Below, one piece after another: positions 9,111 to 21,310 of a stretch of DNA of 64,000 nt. Position 1 is the first letter of the stretch, and the number at the start of each line of letters is the position of its first letter. The translations under genes were made by a program, and so were the position numbers. Below the pieces are notes generated by a model, which was not told the DNA's origin, ran no database searches, and saw nothing but the letters and a program-made list of their open reading frames with translations. The stretch lies in contig JAWHQI010000228.1 of assembly GCA_033032865.1 (NCBI GenBank), positions 3,324,501-3,388,500 of the forward strand, read 5' to 3'. This DNA is from Dactylorhiza incarnata (lineage: Eukaryota > Streptophyta > Magnoliopsida > Asparagales > Orchidaceae).

Positions 9111-12100
9111 AGTAGAAACCATTAAAAATGAAATATCAATATTTTACTTCATGATATGCTTATTGTCTCTTTTCTTTTATTTATCTTTTATTTTTTTTGA
9201 ACCAACACGCTAAGGTCACTTAGATATATTATGAAATATGACTTTTACATTTTAAGCCTAATGTTTATCAAATCAAAATTGAATTAAACTAAATATAAAG
9301 TCATAAAATTTATAAGTGATCTATCTTTCCTTTTTATATATTTTATCCTTTTTAAATTCATTGCCTATAAATGTCTTATATTATCATTATAAATTGAATG
9401 CTAAATTTTCTAAATGATATTATCAAGACTAATGAAATTACTTTCAAAATTGGATTTAAATTGATTTTTTACGGGTCTTAGGCTAAAATATTAAATGCGC
9501 AACTAATTGCATATTTGTTAATTTTTCGTTGCTTCATATAATAGCCCCTATATAGAAAATCATAATCGAGAAAAATCAGAATCAAATAATATTAAAAAAA
9601 TTATAAAACTAAGTCAATTCGTCGAGACGTCTCGTGAAGTTCCGATGAATCCCGACGAATCCAGACAAAAGCCAAATTTCAAGTTTAAAGAAGAAATTTC
9701 TGCGGCTAAGTCTATTCGTCGAATGTTCACGTGAACTCCTGACGAATATCGACGAACGCAGACAGAAGTCAAAAAGGCAGACTTGTGAAGGAAATTGTGC
9801 GGCTAAGTCAATTGGTCGAATGTTCTCGAGAACTCCCGACGAATTCCGACGAATGAAAACAGAAGACAGTTTTCAAGCTTTGGTCGGTATTTTTCAATGG
9901 CTAAGTCAATTCGTCGAATGTTCACGTGAAATCTCAACGATTGCTAAGTTAATTCGTCAAATGTTCACGTAAAGTCTCGACGAATGACGGACAGACGTTT
10001 TCAAATTTATGTTTTAACAAATTCATCATGCTTATCATATTTCAAAACACTCTATATGTGATCTTTGTCTTTAATATGATTACATGATCATCATTTTCTA
10101 GACTTAAAAATCAAACATGCTTATTCAAAAGAAATACACCAGATCATATTGTCGTAAGTCTAGAAAGAGTAGAAATCACATACATCATGATGATATAACA
10201 TATATTCTATGCAAAATTCTCTATAATCATAAATCATAATTCATGTTCTATCAAGAAATATCTCAAATCAATAATAAGAATTATGAATCTTATGATAAAA
10301 ATATGAATATTGCTTTCTTTACATTAGTTTGTGCATGGATATGCTTTGATATTGATTGCATGTATCTCACATATATATAGATTCTAGAACCAACCTAGGA
10401 ATAATGAAGATACATCAAACTTATTCATCACTCTATTCTAGATCTATAACTTAAAATTCTATTTTGGAATACATGCAATGTTAATATTAATCTTATGACA
10501 TGACATTAAACCTTAAACCTGGTATCATACTAGCTTTATCACTTATTAAATATTAGTAATTGTGCTAGTTATCACATATCGTCATCTCATAAAAGTAGAA
10601 AAACTATGCGGCTTTATAACTCTTCACATTAAACAAAACCCATAGTTTACAAATCAACCCATAGTTTAAAAAGCATAGGTTGTCCAAAGATTATTCACCT
10701 TTGACTTCATATCTCACAATAGCGGGGGCGTAGGGTTGTATGCATTAGAGACCTAACCTCTAAGTCATGTCTTGTCCTTAACCGGGGAGGGTTCCAATGG
10801 GGCCTTGCAAGGCACTGGGGGGAAAGAGTGCTAGGTTGAGTGTTCTCTAGTGTGTGCATATGGGACTAACACCCCAACCAACGGCATGCATGCAGCTCCT
10901 CATGCCCATCCGTCACTTAGTACGGGGCTAGGGTGTAGACATTTAGTCGGGGTAGTCTTTAATCTTAGGACATACTTATATTACTCTTTGCATGATCATT
11001 TTATTTACTTATCACTTAAATCATGCATATTTTGGGTTGTTTAATAAAAATGTCCTCTTGTGTCTTCATAATTTATCTTTTTATGATTAAATGTTTTTGA
11101 AAAACACAAGAATTTGAAAAAGCCAAAGTTTCATGCAAATTTGATCCACCTGGAGATCTCCAAAAATTTTGAAATTTGAGCATGGAACTACTCTAAGGAC
11201 ACTTAATAAATATCAAAAATCAAAAATTTAAAATTCTCAAAAAATCACGTACTGTTTGCCGCGCTATCACTAGCACCGGCGCTAGCGTGGGTTTGTGAAT
11301 TTTCTGATTTTTAAAATTTCTAAAAATTACCAAAAATATTTTTGTCTATATGTACTACTTTGTTTTTGTATTTCTGACATTTGTTATTTTTGTTTTATTC
11401 ATATTATGAAAAATCAACTACAAAAGTTCAAAATTCAAAAAATACAAAAATATGTTTTTGTTATTTGTGTTTTATTCATATTATGAAAAATCAACTACAA
11501 AAGTTCAAAATTCAAAAATTACAAAAATATGTTCTTGTGATTTTTCTGTTTTTATTAAAAAAAATTCAAAACAAAAAAACTGTATGATCTTTATTGTCAA
11601 TATCAAGCATGTATGAATTCTATTATTTAGAATTATTTACAATGTTAAAATATATTCTTTCAAATTACTATGAACATTGTTTTGCTTATCATGCTTTGAT
11701 ATATCTATTTAAAGTGCATCAATTGTATTGCAAAATGTGTAGAACCAAGCTTAGCATGCCTCTAAGTACGAGTAAATGTTTTATGATTGATAATGATACA
11801 TTTCACTCACTTATTTTGGTAATCAACATGTGTGTCTAAATCTAAAAATGCTTGTTTGTGTATTGTATTTGTACAATGAATTAAAACTTGCATAAGTTTA
11901 TTGCCTACACTACATTTGAATTGCACTTATGAAATTTAGAAAAGTGGTTAAGTTAAAAATTTTGGTTTGCAAAACAAGTGTATTCGGAGAATATTGTCTC
12001 ACAAATATGAAAAAAAAAATATATGTAGACAAATATAACTCCACCAAGCACTACTTGAACCTCCTGATAAGTCTTCATAAGCATTGTGAGGTTGAGCACC

Positions 12101-13009
12101 TTGGAAAGAATAGTAAAGTGTCTTGTGCAAACCTTAGTTATTACACCACTTTGTTAAAAAAAATTATGTGCATTAAAAGTGTGTGAAAGTAATTTACTTG
12201 TATTTTATTGTGCACTTTACTTTACATATGTCTTGTATTTTGATGATTTAAATCAATTGTTAACATTGCCCAAAATACACTTATGTGCACATCATTATCT
12301 TTCATAACACTTCTTCTCATGAGTATTGGATTCTAATGCTTTATTTATACTACTCTTTATATAAAAAAATGCACTAGATAACCTAGCATGATCTCTACAA
12401 TGTTTTGGTATCTCTTGAACTTAAAATTAAAAAACATTGTAGTATAATCTCTCTTTGATATGTTCATTTCATGCTTGGTATTTTTATAAAAAACTTTGAG
12501 ATTTCAAAAAGGTTAAAACATCTTTCAATTTTGAACTAAAACTCATATTTTTACTTATGCTTTTCATGCCTACAAAAAGATGTTTATTATAATCTTCTGC
12601 TTGCTTACAACTCTTATCTTTATATTTGAAATCTCTTATATATGCTATGCTTAAACTCTTTATCATTTCATATATTACAAAAGCTCGATCATGATTTATA
12701 ACTAGCCTAAAGAATGCCTCCTTACTACCCTCACCCCACCTTCTTTTGATAATACCAAAAGGGGGAGATGAATTGAAGAAATCTATATAGGAGAAATATA
12801 GATAAATAAGGGGAGACTAATTCATGAATGAAATCTATCATTTAGGGGGAGTAACACATAAATTGCATTTATGTAGGGGGAGCATTAAGATAGAGGGAGT
12901 ATGCACATTATCATTTACTATAATTGCACTTTTATCTTGCTTATCTTATCTATAAACACTATTGTTGATTTCTTGCTTAGATGATTTGTTATTATCAAAA
13001 GGGGGAGAT
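9111..13009 (+). other. Noncoding internal region of element B
   Basis: About 3.9 kb replacing pol. It is very AT-rich with scattered small open frames that match nothing. It holds the GACGAAT repeat block (9608-9990), a GC-richer patch at 10720-10960, and CGCTAGC words at 11258-11290. Near the 3' LTR are several GGGGGAG runs (12760-13008), of which the last serves as the PPT. Positions 11140-12910 are homologous to X. Confidence 0.7.
9608..9990 (+). repeat. Imperfect GACGAAT/ATTCGTCGA repeat block
   Basis: Five imperfect units of roughly 60-110 bp. Each starts near CTAAGTCAATTCGTCGA, continues through TTCACGTGAA-like and CGACGAAT words, and ends near AGACAGA. Units begin at about 9611, 9706, 9803, 9901 and 9943. 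Within each unit ATTCGTC and GACGAAT are inverted, so a fold-back is possible. Confidence 0.7.
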
Positions 13010-14264
13010 TATTGGACATGTGTGTCACATGCCTTTGTTTGAGAATAACAAATCTCATATTGTATTTGATATTGCTTGTAGTGTGTTTATAGTGTGCAGG
13101 AACTATAGGTACAATACTCCATAGGTAGAAGGCAGCATGGAATCAAACTTTTTGAATGGAGCACTACCGCCAGCGCTAGAGGTTAACGCCAGGCGATAGC
13201 TCAAGATCATCTCAACGGTTTTGTCTCAGCGGTTCAGTCTCAGCGGTTCCTTAACGCTACCACCAGCGCTAGCGATACCGCAGGCGCTATCTCAAGTTCG
13301 TGCACAGAGCCACGCAGCCGATGGTTCCGCAACCGCTCCACACAAACGCTACCGCAGGCGCTAAGTACTATCGCAGGCGCTAGCTCCAAGGTCTATAAAT
13401 TGAAGCCAACTTCGATCATTTTGATCATCCATCCAGAGAGGTTGCTTGTGCCACAATTCCAGTGTTGTTATGCTGCCGAAGATGGATCTCCCACAAAAAG
13501 CTTAAGGAGAATTCTGGAGGAGGACTACGTCACGCTACATCCGAAGGACGATCGCTTCTACCTCGCTTATGCAATAACGATCCTTCATCCTCGACTCAAG
13601 AGATCTCATATAGGGAGTTTTATTATTGTTTTTTCATTATTTCCATTCCATACTTTTTGTAACTGTTTAGGGAAATCGTCTCCTTGTGCGTGACGTCTAA
13701 GTCCTTTCGTGGCTTAGGGGAAAATCGCTTCCTTGTGTGGAGCGTCCAAGTCCTTGCGTGGCTTGGTGGGAAATCGTGGCCTTGTGTGCTACGTCTAGAT
13801 CTTGTGAAGATCTGGAGGATAGGCTTGGGCTTGGTCTAGGGAGAGACAAGTGATAGCCTTCCGATCCTTGGGAGAAGGATTGGTAAACAAAAAAAAATTT
13901 ACATTTGTACGCCTCCGATTTCTAGCGATATAGAAATCAAATTTATGTAAACACTTTTTCATCTAATATAATCATGTCTCTTTTGTGTTTACTTGATTTC
14001 TATCATTTGGCGTAATCTCTATTATATTGTGTTCTAAGTTTTCAATTCTAAATCTAAATTATTTATTTCAAATCTCTTTCATCATAAAAAAATTTAGTAG
14101 TTGTTTCCAAAATTGCAAATCATAATTTTCTATTCATTTAGCTAAATTGTTATTTTACCTTCGCATATTATAAAACAATTCAGTAATTATCTTGAAAATT
14201 ATAAAAAGAATTTTATTCCCTTATTAACCCCCCCCCCCCTCTAAGGGCGCCGTAAGATCCAACA
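13010..14264 (+). repeat. 3' LTR of element B
   Basis: It starts with TATTGGACATG, the terminal TG having mutated to TA, and ends GATCCAACA. It has a TATA-like TCTATAAAT at 13392-13400. Compared with the 5' LTR it has a short deletion in the GCGCTAGC words near 13180 and an extra CGCAGGCGCTA repeat near 13360. Confidence 0.9.
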
Positions 14265-14269
14265 TCATC

Positions 14270-15160
14270 TTCCTCGCTGATGGGCACACTTTGAGTTGCT
14301 TGGGCAGGTTACAAGCGAACTCCATCTCTTTCAACTTCTTCAGCTTCTTCTGCAACTTCAACCTGGTCGGGAATTTGAGCCGATGAAGACATCACAGCTT
14401 CCTGGGGAGAAGAAGATACGATCGCATTGACCGTTCTGACATAGCATTCCCTGGCTTTCTTTGGATCACTCCTGATCCGGTGTTTCTTGCCATTCAAGGC
14501 AAATTTCACTGCTTGGTGGTAGGTTGACACTACCGCTTGATACCCGTTCAGAACGAGCCTCCCAAAAATTGTGTTGTAGCTGCTAGGATCTTCAACGACT
14601 ATAAACTTTACGAGCCTCACGATGCCACCTAAAATCACCAAGTGGGTGACGACTCCTTCCACCTCCTTCTTTTCTCCCGAGAAACCATAGAGAGGTCCCT
14701 CCGTGGAGAGAAGAGGCTTCCCTGTCTTCAAAGCTTCAAAGGCAGGCTTGAAGAGCACGTTCACCGAGCTCCCCGTATCGATTAGAATTTTCTCCACAGT
14801 ATAATTCTCTATAACCGCTTTGATGACGACTGCGTTGTCGAAGGGATTGGAGGTTGGGGGAAGGTGCTCTTCTCCGAAGGTAACCGTTCCCCGAACCGGA
14901 GCTGAGGAGGTGGCAGCAACTTCTGATCGATAGACTCTTTTAAGACTAGCCCTCCTAGAGGACTCCGGCCCTGCCCCTCCGTGGATGCAGAATAGGTTGC
15001 CCAGAGCACCTTCATCATATGCGTCCACACACTCACTGGGAAAACTGATGTTTCCGAGGTGGCCAACATCATCTACCTCTTCATATTCCCAGTGGACTTC
15101 CACTACCTCCTTGCTCTTGGAGGTTGAGGCCTTAGAGGGATCACTTTTCTGAAGGAGATC
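14270..15160 (-). pseudogene. Tat aspartic protease region (A1)
   Basis: The main open piece is 14309-15103. The active site is in ILIDTGSSVNVLF, followed by the flap-side hydrophobic stretch EGVVTHLVILGG and the IFGR motif, as in pepsin-like retroviral proteases. It would cut the gag-pol polyprotein. A stop near 14308 (CTTGTAACC on the minus strand) and one near 15160 bracket it. A2 has Gln-rich open sequence at the first position, so that stop arose after the duplication. It precedes RT in the same polyprotein, now separated by 8 kb of element B. Confidence 0.85.
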
Positions 15161-16783
15161 TCAGAGCTTTCCCTCCTTCAGAAGCTTCTCTACCAGCAAG
15201 CAAAGGGCACTGCAATCCTCGGTCAGATGGACTCTTTCCCTGTGATATTCATAGTAAAGAGCCGGATTCCGAGATTTTGGATCTGAGTTAAGCAGAGCAG
15301 GCTTTTTGAAGAAGGGCTGCTTCTGGATAATTTGGACTACTTCACTCATAGAAATGCCAAGGTCTGTAAAGGACTCTTGAGAGTCATTGTAGAATGGCTG
15401 AGAAGTCAGAAGGGGTGGCTGAATGTATTGGATTTGATGAACTGGGGTGATTTGAGGAACCGGAGCAGCAGGGGTTGGCAGCAGAGGCCCTTTAGGCTGG
15501 AACAGCTGATTTCCTCGGTTGAAGCGGTTATTAAGGAAGTTCCTTCCTCTTTTTGGAGTGGCAGGGGGGAACTCTTGATGCGACTTTGACGATGGCGGAG
15601 CCGGATAAAATCCTGCGGAACCTTTCTGAATGGCCTTGCTTGTCAGATTAGAAACATAGGCGGGGTTGTTGATTTCCCCTTCTATGTAACGGTTAGCGAT
15701 AATGATTAGCTCCTGATAATAGCTGGGCTCTCTAGTGGTAACCTCAAACTTGAGGGGACCTTCATGCAAACCATTAATTAGTGCAGCCATATAAAGAGCG
15801 GGATCAACATCCCTGATTCCCAGAATTTCTTTTTGGAAGTGATCAATAAAACGAGTTGTAGTCTCGTTATCTCCCTGCTTAATCTTGAAGAGGGCCGCAG
15901 GACCACTCTTCCTTTTCTTGGCGGTTGCGAACCTCAGGAGGAGTTCATGCCTTAGGACGGCAAAACTCGGGATGGATTGGGAAGGCAGCTTGTAGAACCA
16001 TTCCCTAGCAGGTCCATCAAAAGAGGTGATCAACAGCTTGCACCTCACATCATCTAAGATAGTTCTAAGAGCAACGGCGGACTCGAAAGCTTGAAGATGT
16101 GAAACTGGGTCACTCTCCCCGGAGAATGTAGGGAGTCGGGGATCTCTGAAACCATGAGGAATGGGCTCCCAACGCACTTTGTCAGAGAATGGAGAGGGCT
16201 ACTCCGCCTCAACTTCATCTGAAGGAGCAGAAAACGGAGCAGGAAAAGGAGCAGGAGGGGCCGGAGGATAGACATAATCCTCTTGGAAGTTTAGGGTCTG
16301 GGCTGGAGTCCCCTGAGCTGCTGCTCTGAAAGAACCACGATGGGCTACAAACTCCTCCTGCTGAGACCGTAAAGGAGCTGCAAGCTAAGGGGTCGCGCAG
16401 TCACAAGGGTGATCGCTAGCAAAGCGGTCAGGTGTGGCAACCTGACCTGGCTGAGGAAGGATCCTCTGGGAGATCGCTGCCAGAACCTGACTCATGGCCT
16501 CGATCTGCTTGGCGGACTCCTGCTGGGCTCGAACGACCTTTTGGCGATCTCGAGCGGTCTCCTGCTGAGATCGCTCGATCTTCTGCTGAGATCGCGTGAT
16601 CTCCTGCTGAGCCTGGGAAACCTCTTGTCGAGCTCGAGCGGCCTCCCGGAGAGCCTGCTTGACATGCAGCTCGAAACGACGCTCGAGGGCTTCTAAAGGA
16701 TTTGAGTCGATGGGAGGACGACTGCTAGAAGACCGGCGAGCTCGCATCCTGCGGTCTGCCATCTCGATGTCTGTTGAATTCAC
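15161..16783 (-). pseudogene. Tat gag (A1), with internal stops
   Basis: The N-terminal piece (16385-16783) is Arg/Gln/Glu-rich, with heptad-like RSQQ and RAQQ repeats suggesting a coiled coil. The core piece (15161-16177) is a Retrotrans_gag domain (RLPTFSGESDPVSHLQAFES, then REWFYKLP and LINGLHEG). Near its C-terminus is the Tat-type variant zinc knuckle. In A2 it reads CEYHRERGHLTEDC, but here the first Cys is Tyr and the Gly is Val, so metal binding is probably lost. Two stops between the pieces (near 16200 and 16386) are shared with A2 and so predate the duplication. Confidence 0.85.
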
Positions 16784-16835
16784 CTAAACACTCCTTATTT
16801 GAAGGTCGCGTGTTCGTTCTGTTGGTACCAAACAA

Positions 16836-17391
16836 TGTACTATGGAGTGTAGGTTACTTAAGACAGGAGATGCAGATGAGGAAAATGAGAAGAGAAAAGC
16901 TACTCAGATTAACTTCCAAAGACGAGTACATGGGAGACTAGAAACAGAGCAGGATCTGAGGTAGAAAAGTGACAGAATTCGAGACTGCTTACACAGGTTG
17001 TAAGCTGTAGGCTCGAAGCAAAAGTCCCTTTTCAGGTACCCCTACCACTCTATTTATAGACGTGGAGGCTGCCCGAACGGGCAGGTCCAAAAATTACGGG
17101 ATGCCTGAGATACAGGAGGGCTGAGGCAGAGAAAAGGAGGTGTTAATAAGAAAAAGAAGAAAAGGGGCCAAACCGCGCGGTTTGATGGTCTGACTGGAGC
17201 TTGACCGTCGAGCACTTAGAAGAATTTCTGAACCGGAGAGAGGCGGTCTGGGTGGTCTCGCAAATCTTAGACTGCTGAGAAAGGGTCACTAGCTGAGCAA
17301 ACAAGGGCAATCTGGACGGTCTCGCAAATGTGAGACCGCTGGGAAGGTCCATCCTGGCTGAGAAGAGAGGTCATGGATTTCCGGGCAAACA
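16836..17391 (-). repeat. 5' LTR of Tat element A1
   Basis: On the plus strand it runs from TGTAC (after the GGTACCAA primer-site region) to GCAAACA. A minus-strand TATA-like TCTATAAATA lies at 17051-17060. It carries two 24-nt inverted repeats (17252-17275, 17316-17339). About 40 bp near its element-3' edge, present in A2, are missing here. The exact end could be two bases further right, because CA is repeated. Confidence 0.75.
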
Positions 17392-19345
17392 CATTGCACT
17401 AGGGAGTTGTTGTGCACAAGCACTATGGATTAGCCAAACTCTATAGGACTTTGGTTTTCATCTAATACATATTGAATTGAAATGTGACAACAAAAGTGTC
17501 ATTGATCTTACAAATAATCTAGTACACCATTCTAGATCCAAACATATAGATGTACGTCATCATTTCATAAGGGATCACATTAAAAAGGAAAATTTAGAAT
17601 AAGTTTCATTGGCACGGACTCTCAACATGTTGATATATTCACTAAACCTCTTCCCGATGCAAGGTTTCAAATGTTAAGGTTGGAATTATGAGTCTTAGAC
17701 ATATTAGGATGAGTTATATGAAAAACACTAAAGTTTTATGCAAATTGAGCAATCAAGACATCTCTACAAATTACAAAATTTCTGCATAAGACTACAATTA
17801 AGACTCTTAATAAATATCAAAAAACAGATTTTTAAAATTCTCAAAATTTCTCTCACTGTTTGTCGCGCTAGCACTAGCGCCGGCGCTAGCATGGGTGTTC
17901 GAATTTTCTATTTTTTTAAATTTCTAAAAATCTATAAAAATATGTTAGTTTATATTTTCTACTTCATTTGTTATTTTATTTTATTAATATTGTGGAAAAT
18001 CAACTACAAAATTTCAAATTCAAAAATACAAAAATATGTTTTTGTTTCTTTGTTTTTTTTTCTTTCATTAAAAATTTCAAAAAAACGGTATGATCTTTAT
18101 TGATAATATCAAGCATGTATGAATTCTATTATTTAGAATTATTTATAATGTTAAAATTTATTCATTCAAATTACTATGAACATTGTTTTGCTTATCATGC
18201 TTTGATATATCAATTTAAGTGCATCAATTGTATTGAAAAATATGTGTAGAACCAAGCTTAGCATGCCTCTAAGTATGAGTAAATGTTTTTGTGATTGATA
18301 ATGATACCTTTTCACTCACTTATTTTGGTAATCTACATGTGTGTTTAAATCTAAAAATGCTTACTTGTGTATTGTAATTTTACAATGAATTAAAACTTGC
18401 AATCGTTTATTACCTACACTACATTTGAATTGCACTTAAAAAATTAAGAAAAGTGGTTGAGTTTAAAAAAAGTTATGTTGGGTTTGCAAAATAAGTGTAT
18501 TCCGAGAATGTTGTCTCACAAAAGTGAACAAAAAATATAGACAAATATAATTCCACCAAGTACTACTTGGAAAAAATAGTAAAGTGTCTTGTGCAAACCT
18601 TAGTTTCTACACCATTTTTTCAAAAAAAAATATGTGCATTAAAGTGTGTGAAAGTTAATATACTTGTGTGTTATTGTGCACTTTACTCTACGTCTTAGAT
18701 TTTGTGAGTTAAATCACTTGTTAACATTGCTCAAAATACACAAATGTGCACATCATTATCTTTCATAACACTTTTTCGCATGAGTATTGGATTCTAATGT
18801 TTTACCTATACTACTCTTTATATAAGAAATGCACTAGATAACCTAGCATGATCTCTCCAATGTTTGGTATCTCTTAAACCTGAAATTAAGTAACATTGTA
18901 GTATAATCTCTTTTTGATATATTCATTTCATGCTTGGTAACTTTATATAAAATTTTGAGATTTCAAAAAAGTTAAAACATCTTTACATTTTGAACTTAAA
19001 CTCATATTTATTCTTATGATTTTCATGCTTACAAAATGATGTTTCTTATAATCATCCGCTTGCTTAAAACTCTTACTTATTTATTTGAAATCTCCTATAT
19101 AGTATGCTTAAACTCTTTATCATTTCATATATTACAAAAGCTCGATCATAATTTATAAGTCATAAGGAATGCTTCCTTATCCCACCTTCTTTTGATAATA
19201 CCAAAAGGGGGAGATTAATTGAAGAAATCTATAGGAGAAATATAGAAGATTAAAGTGAGAATAATTCATGTTATCTATCATTTAGGGGGAGTAAAACATA
19301 AATTGCATTTATGTAGGGGGAGCATTAAGATAGGGGGAGTATGCA
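17392..19345 (+). mobile_element. 3' fragment of Copia element X, first copy
   Basis: This begins inside Copia RNase H and runs through an AT-rich 3' untranslated region that matches B (11140-12910) and the second copy (25110-27095). It ends at ATGCA, the target site of element C. The 5' part of X must lie beyond A1, left of the window. Confidence 0.8.
17393..17695 (+). pseudogene. Copia RNase H C-terminus (X, first copy)
   Basis: The frame reads ALGSCCAQALWISQTL, then [20 protein letters not shown], then [13 protein letters not shown], the conserved Copia RNase H end including the DNKS Asp and the His-rich tail. A stop interrupts after WISQTL and another after KKENLE, and the FTKPLPD-like end is out of frame. 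Element A is inserted just upstream, in the EYIALGS part, so the catalytic N-terminal half is absent. Confidence 0.8.
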
Positions 19346-19912
19346 TGATGCGCAAAACTATATCTGCAAATGACAACGGCAAGTGTACCGTATCGAATGT
19401 AGTATAGGTTATAAAAACCAAGGTCGTATTAGACTTGGGGCGATTGAGTACTCTTACTTCAAGAAAGTCTCTATTATTTTATCAAATAAAACTTTGGGTT
19501 GGTTTGCAAAAAGAAAATAAATCAACGAAGAAAGAGAAGAATGAGAAATAAGAGAAAAGGAAAAACTATTTTATTGATAAAAGAAATTACAAACTATGAA
19601 AAGGAAGCTACAAACTAGTTAATTGAAAATACAAATTGCATAAAGAAATAGGATTACAAGAACTACTAAAAACATGAAAATAAAGACATGAAATGAAAGT
19701 TCTAATCCTAAAAATTCGTCCCCTGAACATCTGGAGAAGCTCCCTTTAAATAGGCAGAAATTTGATGTTACACGCCCTTGGTCACGCCCGTGACCAAGGG
19801 GCGTGTAGGGGGCGTGATCTGTGCTGGCGGAGAGGGCGCGTTCTGGCTTCAATGCAGGCATTTCGGACGCGTCACACCCTACGTCACGCCCGTGACCTGG
19901 GGCGTGTAACCT
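19346..19912 (-). repeat. Truncated LTR of element C (duplication relic)
   Basis: Starts TGATGCGCAAAAC after the same ATGCA target as the complete C at 27096. It stops abruptly at about 19910, where A2 integrase/RNase H sequence begins. It contains two of the GC-rich palindromes. Confidence 0.85.
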
Positions 19913-21064
19913 ATAAAGTATCTCTGCAACAAGATAATAATGAGATGCTTTCAGTCTAAACCTTTTTCTATCTTTTACCGTTGAATGGAGTTTCCCGGTT
20001 GAGAGATAGAGATTGAATGGATCCATCCAAGATGGATGTTGATCTATCTGCATAACTTCTCCGTCCTCAATTGCTTTATGAAACAATTCCGAGGTGGTTC
20101 CTCCCAAGAGAAGACCATACTTTGCCAATTCATCTGCTTCCGCATTCTTCTCTCTCGGAATATGCTGGATAGAAAAACTTTTGAACTTGTCTATCTCAAC
20201 TTTTACCAAAGCTAGATACTGCTTCGAAATCTGCTCCCTGGTCTCAAAAGTCCCGTTAACTTGAGATGCCATCGCCAGAGAGTCCGTTCTGATTTGAACA
20301 TCCTCAATTCCCAATTCTCTTGCAAATCTGAGACCGGTCAACAAAGCCTCATACTCTGCTTGATTATTAGTTGTTGGGAAATAGAACTTCAAAGCTTGAT
20401 CTAATCTGACTCCATTCGGATTGATCAAGACAACTCCTGCTCCAGATGAATTCCTTCCTGAAACTCCATCAACAAAGATTGTATAGTCAAGGTGTGTTCC
20501 AACTTCCTTCTTCGATAAAGCCTCACTTGCATCAATCATGAAGACTGCTAACACTTGTGCCATGATCACTACCCTTGGAATATATGAGATATCGAATTCA
20601 CTGAGTTCTATCACCCATTTAGCTAGTCTTCCTGAATGCTCTGGCTTTTCTAAGACATTCTTTAATGGAAGATCAGTGACCACCTTGATCGAATGAGCTT
20701 GGAAATAGGGTCTTAACCTCCTTGCCGAAGTCACGAGCATTAAGGCCAACATTTCAAGGATTGGATAACGAATCTCTGCATCTTTCATAATCTTGCTCAC
20801 ATAGTATACTGGAAACTGTTTCCTCTTCTCTTCTCGGACCAAAACTGAGCTTATGGCATCGGAGCCAACTCCCAAATACAGAAAATGATCTTCTCCCTCC
20901 CTTGGGCTTTGGAGGAGAGGAGTTGATGTCAACTGCTTTTTGAGTTGATTGAAGGCATCATCACACTCCTTCGTCCATTCAAACTTAGCCCCTCCCTGGA
21001 GGGTCTTAAAGAAAGGAGCGCTTTTATCTCCAGATCGAGAGATAAAACGACTTAAACCTGTCAT
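19619..21064 (-). pseudogene. Chimeric ORF: Tat RNase H fused to antisense C-LTR
   Basis: Residues 1 to about 385 are the Ty3-type and archaeal-type RNase H of A2, with the same catalytic motifs as A1 (FVDGVSG, NNQAEYEAL, RTDSLAM, EADELAKYG), ending at AEILYR. After the duplication junction the frame continues about 95 residues through the C LTR, giving an unnatural hydrophobic tail (VFIFMFLVVLVILFLY). That tail is translated LTR sequence, not a real domain. The integrase that should follow is gone. The upstream stop before MSPPKSPKEV-like sequence is shared with A1. Confidence 0.85.
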
Positions 21065-21310
21065 TCTCCCTCCTAATTGCTGAACTTCTTAAGGAGACTT
21101 AAGAGGCGACATTTACAAGATGGCCTTCACCTTATCCGAATTAGGTTCTAACCCCTCCGAAGTGAGGAGATGACCAAGAAATTTCCCTTTACTTGCTCTG
21201 AAAATACATTTCAACGGATTCAGCCTCATATTAAAAGCTCGAAGAGTTGCAAATGTTTCCGTTAGATCACTAAGGTGAGATGAGAATGATTTGCTTTTTA
21301 TTGGAGGTCA
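21065..21310 (-). pseudogene. Tat RT thumb (A2), out of frame
   Basis: Continuation of RT after YVDD in a frame different from 21298-23856. It includes the conserved stretch on lysine, phenylalanine and GHLL spacing upstream of the RNase H domain. It ends at the same TAA as in A1. A short deletion near 21302 (TTATTGGAGG in place of TTATTACGAGG) causes the frame loss just after the active site. Confidence 0.7.

Larger units (their letters stand above)
6174..14264 (+). mobile_element. Copia-type LTR element B, gag only, inserted in A1
   Basis: An 8.1-kb element with direct LTRs (6174-7445 and 13010-14264). It is flanked by TCATA (6169-6173) and TCATC (14265-14269), a 5-bp target duplication with one change. 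The uninterrupted sequence in A2 (near 21950) confirms the empty site. It has a primer site like initiator tRNA-Met and a PPT-like GGGGGAGAT before the 3' LTR. Inside, only a Copia gag-like frame is found. No protease, integrase, RT or RNase H was seen between 9111 and 13009, so it is non-autonomous. Its 3' untranslated part (about 11140-12910) matches X at 17740-19345, which keeps RNase H, so B is a pol-less relative of X. Confidence 0.9.
14265..17391 (-). mobile_element. Tat element A1, 5' portion
   Basis: The continuation of A1 right of element B. In element direction it holds the 5' LTR (16836-17391), leader, gag and protease up to the insertion point. It aligns throughout with A2 (21950-25109). 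The right end joins X RNase H sequence at 17392. Confidence 0.9.

Noticed and set aside
10720..10960. Possible captured gene fragment in B
   Set aside because: GC-richer than its surroundings, but no frame or motif could be supported.
11295..12186. Several small AT-rich frames in element B
   Set aside because: Lys/Ile/Phe-rich, without homology, and not preserved in the homologous X regions.
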